From: JB111 sp052093225
Lineage (GTDB): Bacteria > Actinomycetota > Actinomycetes > Actinomycetales > Actinomycetaceae
Length of the DNA: 64,000 nt
Direction: 5' to 3'
Assembly (NCBI GenBank): GCA_052093225.1
Contig: JBQDDG010000011.1
Location: forward strand, 7,306-71,305
Of this stretch, positions 1 to 7,662 are shown one piece after another. The notes beneath the pieces are model-generated. The model was not told the DNA's origin, searched no databases, and saw nothing but the letters and a program-made list of their open reading frames with translations. Numbering within the stretch: position 1 is the first letter of the stretch; each line of letters opens with the position of its first letter. The position numbers were made by a program, and so were the translations under genes.

Positions 1-83
1 ATGCCGTCGAGGTCGGCCACCTGCTGGGCGACCTCGGGGATGCGGGCGACGTCGGCCTCGATCATGACGATGGCGGTGAGCAT
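1..83 (-). CDS. AsnC/Lrp-type ligand-binding (RAM) domain protein, partial
   Basis: Only the first 27 codons are in the window; the gene continues past the left edge. The visible protein starts MLTAIVMIEADVARIPEVAQ, which matches the first beta strand and helix of the stand-alone AsnC/Lrp ligand-binding (RAM) domain, a family of about 75-80 residues that binds small effectors without a DNA-binding domain. The ATG is preceded by a strong AGGAGGAGA ribosome-binding site. It lies 29 bases downstream of the exonuclease gene on the same strand, so the two are probably co-transcribed. Family assignment rests on the N-terminus alone. Confidence 0.75.
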   Translation of the reverse strand, partial: MLTAIVMIEADVARIPEVAQQVADLDG

Positions 84-112
84 GTCTCCTCCTGAGCGTG
101 GGGTCGGGCGCG

Positions 113-1957
113 TCAGCGACGCCCGTGCCCATCATCCCCGATGAGGGAGTCCGGCCCGGGCGGCAGGGGCAGCGAGCCAGCTCCGCGCGTCGGCCCGCCG
201 AGCGCCGCGTCCCCGGAGTGGGAGACGAGGCGGGTCCCGCCGCGCCACAGCCAGTCGGCGAGGATCTCGGTCTCCTCGGCCGACGCCGCGCCCCACGTCG
301 CGGACGGCGCGGGCACGTGCTCCGCCGTGGCCACGAGCGCGTCGATCGTCGGCATGGGGTCGGCGCCGGGCGGGGAGACGGCGGTGCCCGCGAGCCTGCC
401 GTGCCGCACCACGACCACCTCCCAGCCCCCGGCGTCGCGGGCATGGGCGGCGACGATCTCGCGCGCGGCGACGAGCGGACGCAACGTCTCGGTCCGCCGC
501 GCGGCGACGAGCAGCGCGCGCAGCCGGTCCCGCTCGGTCGCGGCCTCCTCGTACCGCTGCCGGCCGGCGAGCTCGGCGATCCGCGCCATGAGCCCGTCGC
601 GGAGCTCGGCGACGTCACCCGCGAGGACCCGCCGGACCTGCTCGACGGCCTCGTCGTGCGGGGGCGGGGCGGACGTCCCGGCCGCCAGCGTGCGGGGCCG
701 GATCTCGAGCAGCTGCGGCCCGCTCACGCACGGGGCGGGGCACTGCCCGAGCTCGGCGAGCGCGCACGCGCGGGCACCCGCCCGGGGCGTCGCCGGCAGC
801 CGCGTCGTGCAGCGCCGGACGGGGAACGCCGCCTGGATGGCCTCGACGGCGCGGGTCGCCGCCCGGTGCGAGGTGAACGGGCCGATCGCCGACCCCAGCT
901 CACCGGCGCCGAGCGAGCGCGTGATCGTCACGCGCGGGTGCGCCTCGTCGGTGAGCCGGACCCACGGCAGCCTGGCGGGCCGCTTGGAGCGTCGGTTGTA
1001 GGGCGGGTCGAGCTCGGCGATGAGCCTCAGCTCGCGGACCCGGGCCTCGAGCACCGTCGCGCACGGGATCTCCTCGACCGCCGCGGCCAGGTCGACCATC
1101 TCGCCGATCCGTGCGCGCTTCTCGGCGCTCGTGAAGTACGAGCGCACGCGCTGGCGCAGGTTGGTGGCGCGCCCGACGTAGAGGACCTCGCCCGAGGGGC
1201 CGACGAACCGGTAGACGCCCGGGCCGCGCGAGAGGCCGTCGGCGAGCCGCGTCTTGCGGCGACGGTGAGCGGGCACCTTCTCCGCGAGCGAGGGCAGGTC
1301 CTCGCGGTGGGTGATGCCGAGCGGGGTGAGCCGCCCGATGAGCGCGTGCAGGACGTCGACGGTCGCGCGCGCGTCCGACAGTGCGCGGTGGTCCGGCGTC
1401 GTGCTCGCCCCGAAGTAGGCGGCCAGCGTGCCGAGCTTGCGGTTGGGGACCTCGTCGTTCGTCACGACGCGGCGGGCGAGCTGCACCGTGTCCACGATCA
1501 TCGGCGCCGGCCACTCCCGCCCGGCGCGGCGCACGGCCTCCTTGAGGAAGCCGACGTCGAAGCGCGCGTTGTGCGCGACGAGCACCGACCCGCGGTCGAA
1601 GCCGGCCATCTCCAGGAAGGTCGGCAGGACCTCCCCGATCGGCGGCGCGGGGGTGACCATCGCCGTCGTGATGCCGGTGAGAACCGTGATCTGGGGCGGG
1701 ATCGGGACACCGGGGTTGACCAGCGTGCCGAGCTCGGCGAGCACCTCGCCCCCGCGGACCTTGACGGCACCGATCTCGGTGATGCGGTCCGAGCGGGCGG
1801 CCCCGCCGGTGGTCTCGAGGTCGACGACGACGAAGGTCACCTCGCTCAGCGGGGTGCCGAGCTCGTCGAGGCCCACCTGGTAGGGCCGCCGGCCTTCGCC
1901 GGGCTCGCTGCCCACGGCGAGCCTGCGGCCGGGCGTGGGGGCGAGCAAGGACGTCAC
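113..1957 (-). CDS. DEDD 3'-5' exonuclease / GIY-YIG nuclease fusion protein
   Basis: A 614-residue fusion of a DnaQ-like proofreading exonuclease and a UvrC-like endonuclease half. Exo I is VDLETTG near residues 45-51, Exo II is HNARFDVGFL near 129-138, and Exo III is HRALSDARATVDVL near 190-203. The GIY-YIG domain follows (GVYRFVGPSGEVLYVGRATN, 247-266), then a UVR-like helix (YEEAATERDRL) in the C-terminal third. The architecture matches the actinobacterial family that includes M. tuberculosis Rv2191; a role in DNA repair is inferred from the domains. The GTG at 1957 is chosen because a TAGCCT -10 hexamer sits 6 bases upstream and there is no Shine-Dalgarno. It follows the acyl-CoA ligase gene by 41 bases on the same strand. 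Confidence 0.9.
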   Translation of the reverse strand: MTSLLAPTPGRRLAVGSEPGEGRRPYQVGLDELGTPLSEVTFVVVDLETTGGAARSDRITEIGAVKVRGGEVLAELGTLVNPGVPIPPQITVLTGITTAMVTPAPPIGEVLPTFLEMAGFDRGSVLVAHNARFDVGFLKEAVRRAGREWPAPMIVDTVQLARRVVTNDEVPNRKLGTLAAYFGASTTPDHRALSDARATVDVLHALIGRLTPLGITHREDLPSLAEKVPAHRRRKTRLADGLSRGPGVYRFVGPSGEVLYVGRATNLRQRVRSYFTSAEKRARIGEMVDLAAAVEEIPCATVLEARVRELRLIAELDPPYNRRSKRPARLPWVRLTDEAHPRVTITRSLGAGELGSAIGPFTSHRAATRAVEAIQAAFPVRRCTTRLPATPRAGARACALAELGQCPAPCVSGPQLLEIRPRTLAAGTSAPPPHDEAVEQVRRVLAGDVAELRDGLMARIAELAGRQRYEEAATERDRLRALLVAARRTETLRPLVAAREIVAAHARDAGGWEVVVVRHGRLAGTAVSPPGADPMPTIDALVATAEHVPAPSATWGAASAEETEILADWLWRGGTRLVSHSGDAALGGPTRGAGSLPLPPGPDSLIGDDGHGRR

Positions 1958-1963
1958 GGCTGC

Positions 1964-1969
1964 AGGCTA
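1964..1969 (-). promoter_or_regulatory. -10 hexamer of a leaderless promoter for the exonuclease gene
   Basis: TAGCCT on the minus strand ends 6 bases before the GTG at 1957. This spacing puts the transcription start at or next to the start codon. No recognisable -35 element is seen. Confidence 0.6.
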
Positions 1970-1998
1970 CGTACCGACGGGGACATCGTGGCGGCCGG

Positions 1999-3864
1999 TC
2001 AGTGGTCCGTGGAGCCGCCGTTCGCGTCGCGACGCGTGCGCGCGTCGGCGTACATCGAGTCGATGACCTCGCCGTGGTCGGCGAGGACGGCGGACCGCTT
2101 CACCTTGAGCGAGGGGGTGAGGTAGCCGTTGTCGACCGTGAGGTCCTGGTCGAGGAGCACGAACTCCCGGATCTGCTCGGCGCGGGAGAACTTCTTGTTC
2201 ACGCGGTCGATCGCGCGCTGGAGACGCTCGCGGACGTAGGGGTCCTGCCGCGCCGCGGCCGGCGTCATCGGGTCGCGCCCGTGGTTCTCGAGCCAGCCCG
2301 GCAGCATCTCCTCGTCCAGCGTGAGCAGGGCCGCGACGAACGGCTGCTGGTCACCGACGACCACGCACTGCGAGACGAGCGGGTGCCCGCGCAGCGGGTC
2401 CTCCAGCAGGGCGGGGACGACGTTCTTGCCGCCCGCGGTCACGATGATCTCCTTCTTGCGCCCCGTGATCCGCAGGTGGCCGCCGTCGAGCGTGCCGAGG
2501 TCCCCGGTGCGGAAGAAGCCGTCCTCGGTGAACGACTCCGCCGTCGCGTCCGGGTTGCCGTGGTACCCGCCGAAGACCGGGAGGCCGCGGACCTCGATCT
2601 CGGAGTCCTCGGCGATGCGGATCTCGGTGCCCGGCATGGGCAGTCCGACGGTCCCGATGCGCAGCGAGTCGGGCCGGCCGACGGCGATCGGCGCGGTGGT
2701 CTCGGTGAGCCCGTAGCCCTCGAGGACGGTGAGGCCGAGGGCGCGGTAGAAATGCCCGAGCCGCTCGCCGAGCGGCGCGCCGCCGGAGACGGCGTAGCGC
2801 AGGCGGCCGCCCATGACGGCGCGCAGCTTGGACAGCACGAGGCGGTCGAGCACCGCGAACCGGGCCTTGAGCAGCGCCGACGGCCCGGACGGGGTGTCGA
2901 GGGCCCGCGAGTACTCCTCCGCCGTGGCGGCGGCGGCGCGGAAGAGCCGGGACCTGATGCCCGTGCCCGCCTTCTGCTCCGCCGAGTTGTAGACCTTCTC
3001 CCAGATGCGCGGCACCGAGAGCAGAAGGGTCGGGCGGAAGACGGACAGGTCGGCGACCGCCTCCTTCGGGTCCGGCGCGTGCCCCATCGGCACCCCGGCC
3101 GCGAGGATGAGCACCTCCACGAACCGCGCGAACACGTGCGCGAGGGGAATGAACAGCAGCGTGCACGAGCCGGGCTGCGCGACCACCTCGCGCAGCGCGT
3201 GGACGGCCTCGACCGCGAGCACGGCGAAGTTCTCGTGCGTGAGCTCGGCGCCCTTGGGCCGTCCGGTCGTGCCCGAGGTGTAGATGATCGTGGCGAGGTC
3301 GGAGAGCCGGACCGCGCGCTGCCGCTCGCGCACCTGGTCGTCGGAGACCTCGGCGCCACGGGAGGCCAGCTCGTCCAGGGCGCCGTCGTCGATGACGAGG
3401 ACCTCGCGCAGCGACGGGGTACCACCCTCGAGACCGCCGGCGTCGGTGAGGACCGCCGCGTTCGCCGCGGTCTCGACGAACGCGAGGGTCACCGTGGCGT
3501 CGTTGACGATCCACTGGGCCTGGTCCGGGGCGGAGGACTCGTAGACGGGCACCGGGAGCGCGCCGACGTACCAGGCCGCGAGGTCGAGCAGCGTCCACTC
3601 CAGGCGCGTCCGGCACATGATGGCGACGGCGTCGCCCGCCTCCACACCCGACGCGACCAGGCCCTTGGCGATCGACTCGACCCGCTCGAGCGTCCAGGCG
3701 GCGTCCCGGTCGACCCAGGTCCCGTCGACCTTCTCGCGGTAGAGGATCTTGCCCGGGGTCTCCCGCGCGTGGTCGACGAGCAGGGTGGTGATCGAGGAGT
3801 CGGCGTCGACCTCGACGGCACGGGGGGACGACGCGACGGGACGCGTGGTGGGCTCGCTCGACAT
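1999..3864 (-). CDS. fadD: long-chain fatty-acid--CoA ligase (AMP-forming)
   Basis: A 621-residue acyl-adenylate enzyme that activates long-chain fatty acids to acyl-CoA. The phosphate-binding signature IIYTSGTTGRPKGAEL is at residues 193-208. The later YGLTETTAP and FFRTGDLG motifs and the GRKKEII hinge/C-domain motif are all present. Length and context (next to the Rv2191-like exonuclease) match the FadD15 group of actinobacteria, where the M. tuberculosis gene is Rv2187. The ATG at 3864 has GGAGG seven bases upstream. The substrate chain length cannot be read from the sequence. Confidence 0.92.
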   Translation of the reverse strand: MSSEPTTRPVASSPRAVEVDADSSITTLLVDHARETPGKILYREKVDGTWVDRDAAWTLERVESIAKGLVASGVEAGDAVAIMCRTRLEWTLLDLAAWYVGALPVPVYESSAPDQAQWIVNDATVTLAFVETAANAAVLTDAGGLEGGTPSLREVLVIDDGALDELASRGAEVSDDQVRERQRAVRLSDLATIIYTSGTTGRPKGAELTHENFAVLAVEAVHALREVVAQPGSCTLLFIPLAHVFARFVEVLILAAGVPMGHAPDPKEAVADLSVFRPTLLLSVPRIWEKVYNSAEQKAGTGIRSRLFRAAAATAEEYSRALDTPSGPSALLKARFAVLDRLVLSKLRAVMGGRLRYAVSGGAPLGERLGHFYRALGLTVLEGYGLTETTAPIAVGRPDSLRIGTVGLPMPGTEIRIAEDSEIEVRGLPVFGGYHGNPDATAESFTEDGFFRTGDLGTLDGGHLRITGRKKEIIVTAGGKNVVPALLEDPLRGHPLVSQCVVVGDQQPFVAALLTLDEEMLPGWLENHGRDPMTPAAARQDPYVRERLQRAIDRVNKKFSRAEQIREFVLLDQDLTVDNGYLTPSLKVKRSAVLADHGEVIDSMYADARTRRDANGGSTDH

Positions 3865-3960
3865 GGGGGCCTCCGTTGGCGCGATCTTCGGGCGGGTACC
3901 CCGAACGGTAACGCGGATGTGGGTGGTCCCAGGGTAGTTCGCGGACCGGCGGCGCGCCGG

Positions 3961-4797
3961 TCAGACCACCGCGCCGTCGGAGCCCGGTCCGCGCTCGTCG
4001 GGGAGCCTGCGGACGAGCAGGACGACCCCGGTGACGATCACCGCGAGCCCGAGCAGCATGAGCAGGACCGAGGGCGGTTCGCCGATGACGCCGAGGACGA
4101 TGCCGACCACGAGCGGGCCGAGCGCGGCGAGCCAGCCGACGATGGCTCCGGGGTCGGAGAGGTCGGGGCCGGGCGGGTCGGGCTCGACGAAGCCATCGAT
4201 GCCCCAGGCGGGGTCCTCGGGGTGCTCCTCGACCACCTGGTCGCGCGGGCCGCTCCCGGGCGTCGCGGGCCGCGACGGCGACACGGGCTGTGAGGACGCC
4301 GCGGGCCGCGACGGCGTCGTGGCCGGTGAGTGAGGGGCGGAGCGCGACGGCGGCGCGTCGGTGGGGCCCGGGGACTCGACCGTTGCGGTGCCGCGCGCGG
4401 ACTCCCGGTAGGCGGAGGACCCGCCGCCCTCGGGGCCGGCGACGCCGAGCTGGTCGAGGATCGAGGCGAAGCGCCGGTCGACCTCGGCGTCGTCGAGCAC
4501 CATCGGCGTGCCCGGCGTGCCCGGCGTGCCCGGCGTGCCCGGCGTGCCCGGCGTGCCCGGCGTGCTGTCCTCGTCGGCGGAGGGTGCCGGGCCCTCCTGC
4601 AGCCGCACTCCGCCGTCGGGCCGGGGCCCGCCGTCGGCGGGGGCGGTGGCCGGGTCCGCCGGCGGCTGGTCCTCGCCGGGCCCGTCGTCCTGTGGCCGGA
4701 CCTCGTGCTTGGGACGGGCGTCGTCGTCGGCCCCGGCCTCGTCCTTCGGCGGCGTCCCCCGACCCTCGTCGTCGCGGTCGCCCGGCTCGGTGCTCAC
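3961..4797 (-). CDS. hypothetical membrane protein with Thr-Pro-Gly repeat linker
   Basis: A 278-residue protein I cannot assign to a named family. The N-terminal half is acidic, charged and low complexity. A run of TPG tripeptides (about residues 78-97) leads into a short conserved-looking helix (VLDDAEVDRRFASILDQLG). After another disordered stretch, two hydrophobic segments near the C-terminus (WLAALGPLVVGIVLGVIG and VLLMLLGLAVIVTGVVLLV) form a helical hairpin, followed by a short basic/acidic tail. The GTG at 4797 is preferred over an upstream ATG at 5007, because a TACCGT hexamer lies 6 bases before the GTG (leaderless pattern) and the upstream reading would overlap the divergent kinase gene. 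The function is unknown; it may be a membrane-anchored cytoplasmic or surface protein. Confidence 0.75.
   Translation of the reverse strand: MSTEPGDRDDEGRGTPPKDEAGADDDARPKHEVRPQDDGPGEDQPPADPATAPADGGPRPDGGVRLQEGPAPSADEDSTPGTPGTPGTPGTPGTPGTPMVLDDAEVDRRFASILDQLGVAGPEGGGSSAYRESARGTATVESPGPTDAPPSRSAPHSPATTPSRPAASSQPVSPSRPATPGSGPRDQVVEEHPEDPAWGIDGFVEPDPPGPDLSDPGAIVGWLAALGPLVVGIVLGVIGEPPSVLLMLLGLAVIVTGVVLLVRRLPDERGPGSDGAVV
4505..4565. repeat. 9-bp tandem repeat encoding (TPG)n
   Basis: Six complete copies of GGCGTGCCC plus a seven-base partial seventh copy run head to tail with no mismatches. On the minus strand the unit encodes Gly-Thr-Pro, so changes in copy number keep the reading frame of the membrane protein gene. 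Confidence 0.97.
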
Positions 4798-4803
4798 GCC
4801 TCC

Positions 4804-4809
4804 ACGGTA
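4804..4809 (-). promoter_or_regulatory. -10 hexamer of a leaderless promoter for the TPG-repeat membrane protein
   Basis: TACCGT on the minus strand lies 6 bases before the GTG at 4797. A GGAGG directly abuts the GTG, too close to act as a normal Shine-Dalgarno, so the leaderless reading is preferred. Confidence 0.5.
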
Positions 4810-4846
4810 GCCCGGTGCCCGGTCGGTACGTGGGCCGGCCCGCTCA

Positions 4847-4852
4847 TAGGAT
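4847..4852 (+). promoter_or_regulatory. candidate -10 element for the phosphofructokinase gene
   Basis: TAGGAT lies about 40 bases before the ATG at 4892, giving a leader of roughly 30 bases that carries an AAAGG ribosome-binding site. No clear -35 box is visible. Confidence 0.4.
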
Positions 4853-4891
4853 GGGGACGTCGCCCGCACCCGCGCCGTCGAAAGGTCTCCC

Positions 4892-6118
4892 ATGTCTGTC
4901 CGCCGCGTCGCCCTGCTCACCGCGGGCGGTTTCGCCCCCTGCCTGTCCTCCGCCGTCGGGGGGCTGATCGAGCGGTACACCGAGATCGCGCCCGACGTCG
5001 AGATCATCGCCTACCAGCACGGCTACCACGGCCTGCTCACGGGCAACTCGATCGAGATCACGCCCGAGGCCCGCGCCCAGGCCCCGATCCTCCACCGCTT
5101 CGGCGGCAGCCCGATCGGCAACTCCCGCGTCAAGCTGACCAACGTGGCGAACCTCGTCGAGCGCGAGCTCGTGGCCGAGGGGCAGGACCCGCTGCAGGTG
5201 GCGGCCGACCAGCTGATCAAGGACGGGGTCGACGTCCTGCACACCATCGGCGGAGACGACACGAACACCACGGCGGCCGACCTCGCGAAGTTCCTCGAGG
5301 AGGGCGGCCACCACATGACGGTGGTCGGCCTGCCGAAGACGATCGACAACGACATCGTCCCCGTCCGCCAGTCCCTCGGGGCGTGGACCGCCGCGGGCGA
5401 GGCGGCCGAGTTCGCCGCCAACGTCGTCGGCGAGCACCGCTCCAACCCGCGGATGCTCATCGTCCACGAGGTCATGGGCCGGCACTGCGGCTACCTCACC
5501 GCCGCCGCGGCCCGTCGCTACCGCACGTGGCTGGACACCCAGGAGTGGGCGCCCGCGCTCGGGCTGACCCGCGAGCGCTGGGACGTCCACGCCGTGTTCC
5601 TGCCCGAGGTCCAGCTCGACATCGACGCCGAGGCGCAGCGCCTGCGCGGCATCATGGACGCCCAGGGCAACGTCAACGTCTTCCTGTCCGAGGGCGCCGG
5701 CGTGCCCGAGATCGTCGCGGAGCTCGAGGCCCGCGGCGAGGAGGTCGAGCGCGACCCGTTCGGCCACGTCAAGCTCGACACGATCAACCCCGGCGCCTGG
5801 TTCGCCGACCAGTTCGCCGAGAAGCTGGGCGCGGAGAAGGTCATGGTCCAGAAGTCGGGCTACTTCTCGCGCTCCGCACCGGCCGACGCCGACGACCTGC
5901 GCCTCATCAAGTCGATGACCGACCTCGCCGTCCAGGTCGCCCTCGAGGGCGGCTCCGGCCTCATCGGGCACGACGAGGACGCCGACGGCGTGCTGCGCGC
6001 GATCGAGCACGAGCGGGTCGCCGGAGGCAAGGCGTTCGACATCACGCAGGAGTGGTTCACGGAGCTCATGGCGGACCTCGGCCAGGACGTCCGGGCCGCC
6101 GCGCCCACCGAGCACTGA
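4892..6118 (+). CDS. 6-phosphofructokinase, pyrophosphate-dependent type
   Basis: A 408-residue phosphofructokinase that phosphorylates fructose 6-phosphate in glycolysis. The phosphoryl-donor motif reads GGDDT (residues 120-124), where ATP-dependent enzymes have GGDG. It is followed by PKTIDND (148-154), whose Asp152 is the expected catalytic base. By family rule, Asp at the second motif position and Lys in PKTIDND go with pyrophosphate as donor. If so the step is reversible and could serve gluconeogenesis as well. A strong rho-independent hairpin follows. Donor specificity is inferred from these motif residues. Confidence 0.88.
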   Translation: MSVRRVALLTAGGFAPCLSSAVGGLIERYTEIAPDVEIIAYQHGYHGLLTGNSIEITPEARAQAPILHRFGGSPIGNSRVKLTNVANLVERELVAEGQDPLQVAADQLIKDGVDVLHTIGGDDTNTTAADLAKFLEEGGHHMTVVGLPKTIDNDIVPVRQSLGAWTAAGEAAEFAANVVGEHRSNPRMLIVHEVMGRHCGYLTAAAARRYRTWLDTQEWAPALGLTRERWDVHAVFLPEVQLDIDAEAQRLRGIMDAQGNVNVFLSEGAGVPEIVAELEARGEEVERDPFGHVKLDTINPGAWFADQFAEKLGAEKVMVQKSGYFSRSAPADADDLRLIKSMTDLAVQVALEGGSGLIGHDEDADGVLRAIEHERVAGGKAFDITQEWFTELMADLGQDVRAAAPTEH

Positions 6119-6134
6119 GCGCGCCCGACCGCAG

Positions 6135-6170
6135 CCCGGGCACCCGACCCGCCGAGGTCGGGTGCCCGGG
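6135..6170 (+). terminator. intrinsic terminator after the phosphofructokinase gene
   Basis: A perfect 15-bp stem (6135-6149 with 6156-6170) closes a 6-base loop. There is no T-run, as is common in high-GC actinobacteria. Confidence 0.85.
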
Positions 6171-6228
6171 GCGTCGTGGATCACGTCCGCGCAGCGGTCG
6201 GGAGGGATCCCCACCCGCCTGTGCCACC

Positions 6229-6234
6229 TACGAT
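6229..6234 (+). promoter_or_regulatory. -10 hexamer of a leaderless promoter for the DAHP synthase gene
   Basis: TACGAT is followed by exactly 6 bases and then the GTG at 6241, with no Shine-Dalgarno in between. Confidence 0.65.
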
Positions 6235-6240
6235 GGCCGG

Positions 6241-7590
6241 GTGAACGTGGAGCCCTCGAAGGAGACCCTGGACGGCCTGCAGCAGTGGCGGAGCATGAAC
6301 GCCGCCCAGCAGCCGACCTATCCCGACCAGGCTGCGCTCAAGGACGCCGTCACCGAGCTCGCCTCGAGCCCGCCGCTGATCTTCGCCGGCGAGGCCGACC
6401 GCCTGACGGGGCTCATGGCCGCCGCCGGGCGCGGCGAGTCGTTCCTCCTGCAGGGCGGTGACTGCGCGGAGACGTTCGTCGACTCGACGGCCGACCGGAT
6501 CCGGAACAAGATCCGCACGATCCTCCAGATGGCGGTCGTCCTCACCTACGGCGCCTCGCTGCCCATCGTGAAGATGGGGCGGATGGCCGGCCAGTACGCC
6601 AAGCCGCGTTCGAGCGACGCCGAGACGCGCGACGGCGTCACCCTGCCGTCCTACCGCGGCGACGCCGTCAACGCGCACGGCTTCACCGAGGCCGAGCGTG
6701 TGCCGGACCCCCGCCGTCTCGTCGAGGCCTACCACCGCTCCGCGACGACCCTCAACCTCATCCGGGCCTTCACCGGCGGCGGCTTCGCCGACCTCAGGCT
6801 CGTCAACGAGTGGAACCGTGGCTTCATCGAGAACCCGGCGCACTCGCGGTACGAGTCCCTGGCGGGGGAGATCGGCCGCGCGCTGCGCTTCATGGACGCG
6901 GCCGGCGTCGACTTCGACGCGCTGCGCACCGTCGACATGTACTCCTCGCACGAGGCGCTGCTGCTCGACTACGAGGCGGCCCTGACCCGCATCGACCACC
7001 GCACCGGCGAGCCGTACAACACCTCCGCCCACTTCCTGTGGATCGGGGAGCGGACCCGCCAGGTCGACGGCGCCCACGTGGACCTGCTGTCCCGGGTGCG
7101 CAACCCGATCGGCGTCAAGCTGGGCCCGACGACGTCCGCGGACGACGTCCGGGCGCTCATGGACAAGCTCAACCCCGAGGGGCTGGCCGGCCGGCTCACG
7201 TTCATCTCGCGGATGGGCTCGGGCAGGATCAGGGACGCCCTGCCGGGCATCGTCGAGGCGGTCGTCGCCGACGGCCGCCCGGTGACCTGGGTGTGCGACC
7301 CCATGCACGGGAACACCATCACCTCGCCGTCCGGGTACAAGACCCGGGAGATGAACACGATCCTCGACGAGGTGCGCGGCTTCTTCGAGGTCCACCAGCA
7401 GCTCGGCACGGTGCCGGGCGGCCTGCACGTCGAGCTCACCGGGGACGACGTCACCGAGATCATGGGTGGCGCGGACCCGATCGACGACGCGGGACTCGCG
7501 CGGCGCTACGAGACGCTCGTCGACCCGCGGCTCAACCACCAGCAGTCGCTGCAGATCGCCTTCGAGGTCGCGGCCATGCTGCGCAGCTGA
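6241..7590 (+). CDS. aroG: 3-deoxy-7-phosphoheptulonate synthase, class II (DAHP synthase)
   Basis: A 449-residue class II (plant/actinobacterial type) DAHP synthase. It condenses phosphoenolpyruvate with erythrose 4-phosphate in the first step of the shikimate pathway. Typical segments are visible: FLLQGGDCAETF, YGASLPIVKMGRMAGQYAKP, NEWNRGFIENP, WIGERTRQ and WVCDPMHGNT. Length matches the M. tuberculosis enzyme Rv2178c (about 460). The GTG at 6241 is fixed by the TACGAT hexamer 6 bases upstream. It converges with the PASTA kinase gene through a shared hairpin; the same neighbours occur in M. tuberculosis (aroG next to pknL). Confidence 0.95.
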   Translation: MNVEPSKETLDGLQQWRSMNAAQQPTYPDQAALKDAVTELASSPPLIFAGEADRLTGLMAAAGRGESFLLQGGDCAETFVDSTADRIRNKIRTILQMAVVLTYGASLPIVKMGRMAGQYAKPRSSDAETRDGVTLPSYRGDAVNAHGFTEAERVPDPRRLVEAYHRSATTLNLIRAFTGGGFADLRLVNEWNRGFIENPAHSRYESLAGEIGRALRFMDAAGVDFDALRTVDMYSSHEALLLDYEAALTRIDHRTGEPYNTSAHFLWIGERTRQVDGAHVDLLSRVRNPIGVKLGPTTSADDVRALMDKLNPEGLAGRLTFISRMGSGRIRDALPGIVEAVVADGRPVTWVCDPMHGNTITSPSGYKTREMNTILDEVRGFFEVHQQLGTVPGGLHVELTGDDVTEIMGGADPIDDAGLARRYETLVDPRLNHQQSLQIAFEVAAMLRS

Positions 7591-7600
7591 CCTCGACGCA

Positions 7601-7650
7601 CCACGACGACGGCGGGCCGCCCCCTCTGGGGTGGCCCGCCGTCGTCGTGG
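7601..7650. terminator. bidirectional terminator between aroG and the PASTA kinase
   Basis: A perfect 18-bp inverted repeat (7601-7618 with 7633-7650) encloses a 14-base loop that can itself form a CCCC/GGGG mini-stem. It sits between the convergent stops at 7590 and 7663 and can serve both genes. Confidence 0.9.
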
Positions 7651-7662
7651 GGCCGGGTGCGG

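Noticed and set aside
98..2125. Long open frames antisense to real genes (for example 98-2125, 2002-4293, 11919-14738, 29827-32994 and 40698-43958)
   Set aside because: They are by-products of extreme GC content: their translations are Arg/Gly/Ala/Pro-rich with no family motifs, while the opposite strand encodes clear enzymes.
4330..6240. A giant fusion reading into aroG from 4330
   Set aside because: The upstream 637 codons are an out-of-frame reading through the membrane-protein and phosphofructokinase genes. The stretch ends at a terminator and a leaderless promoter directly before the GTG at 6241.
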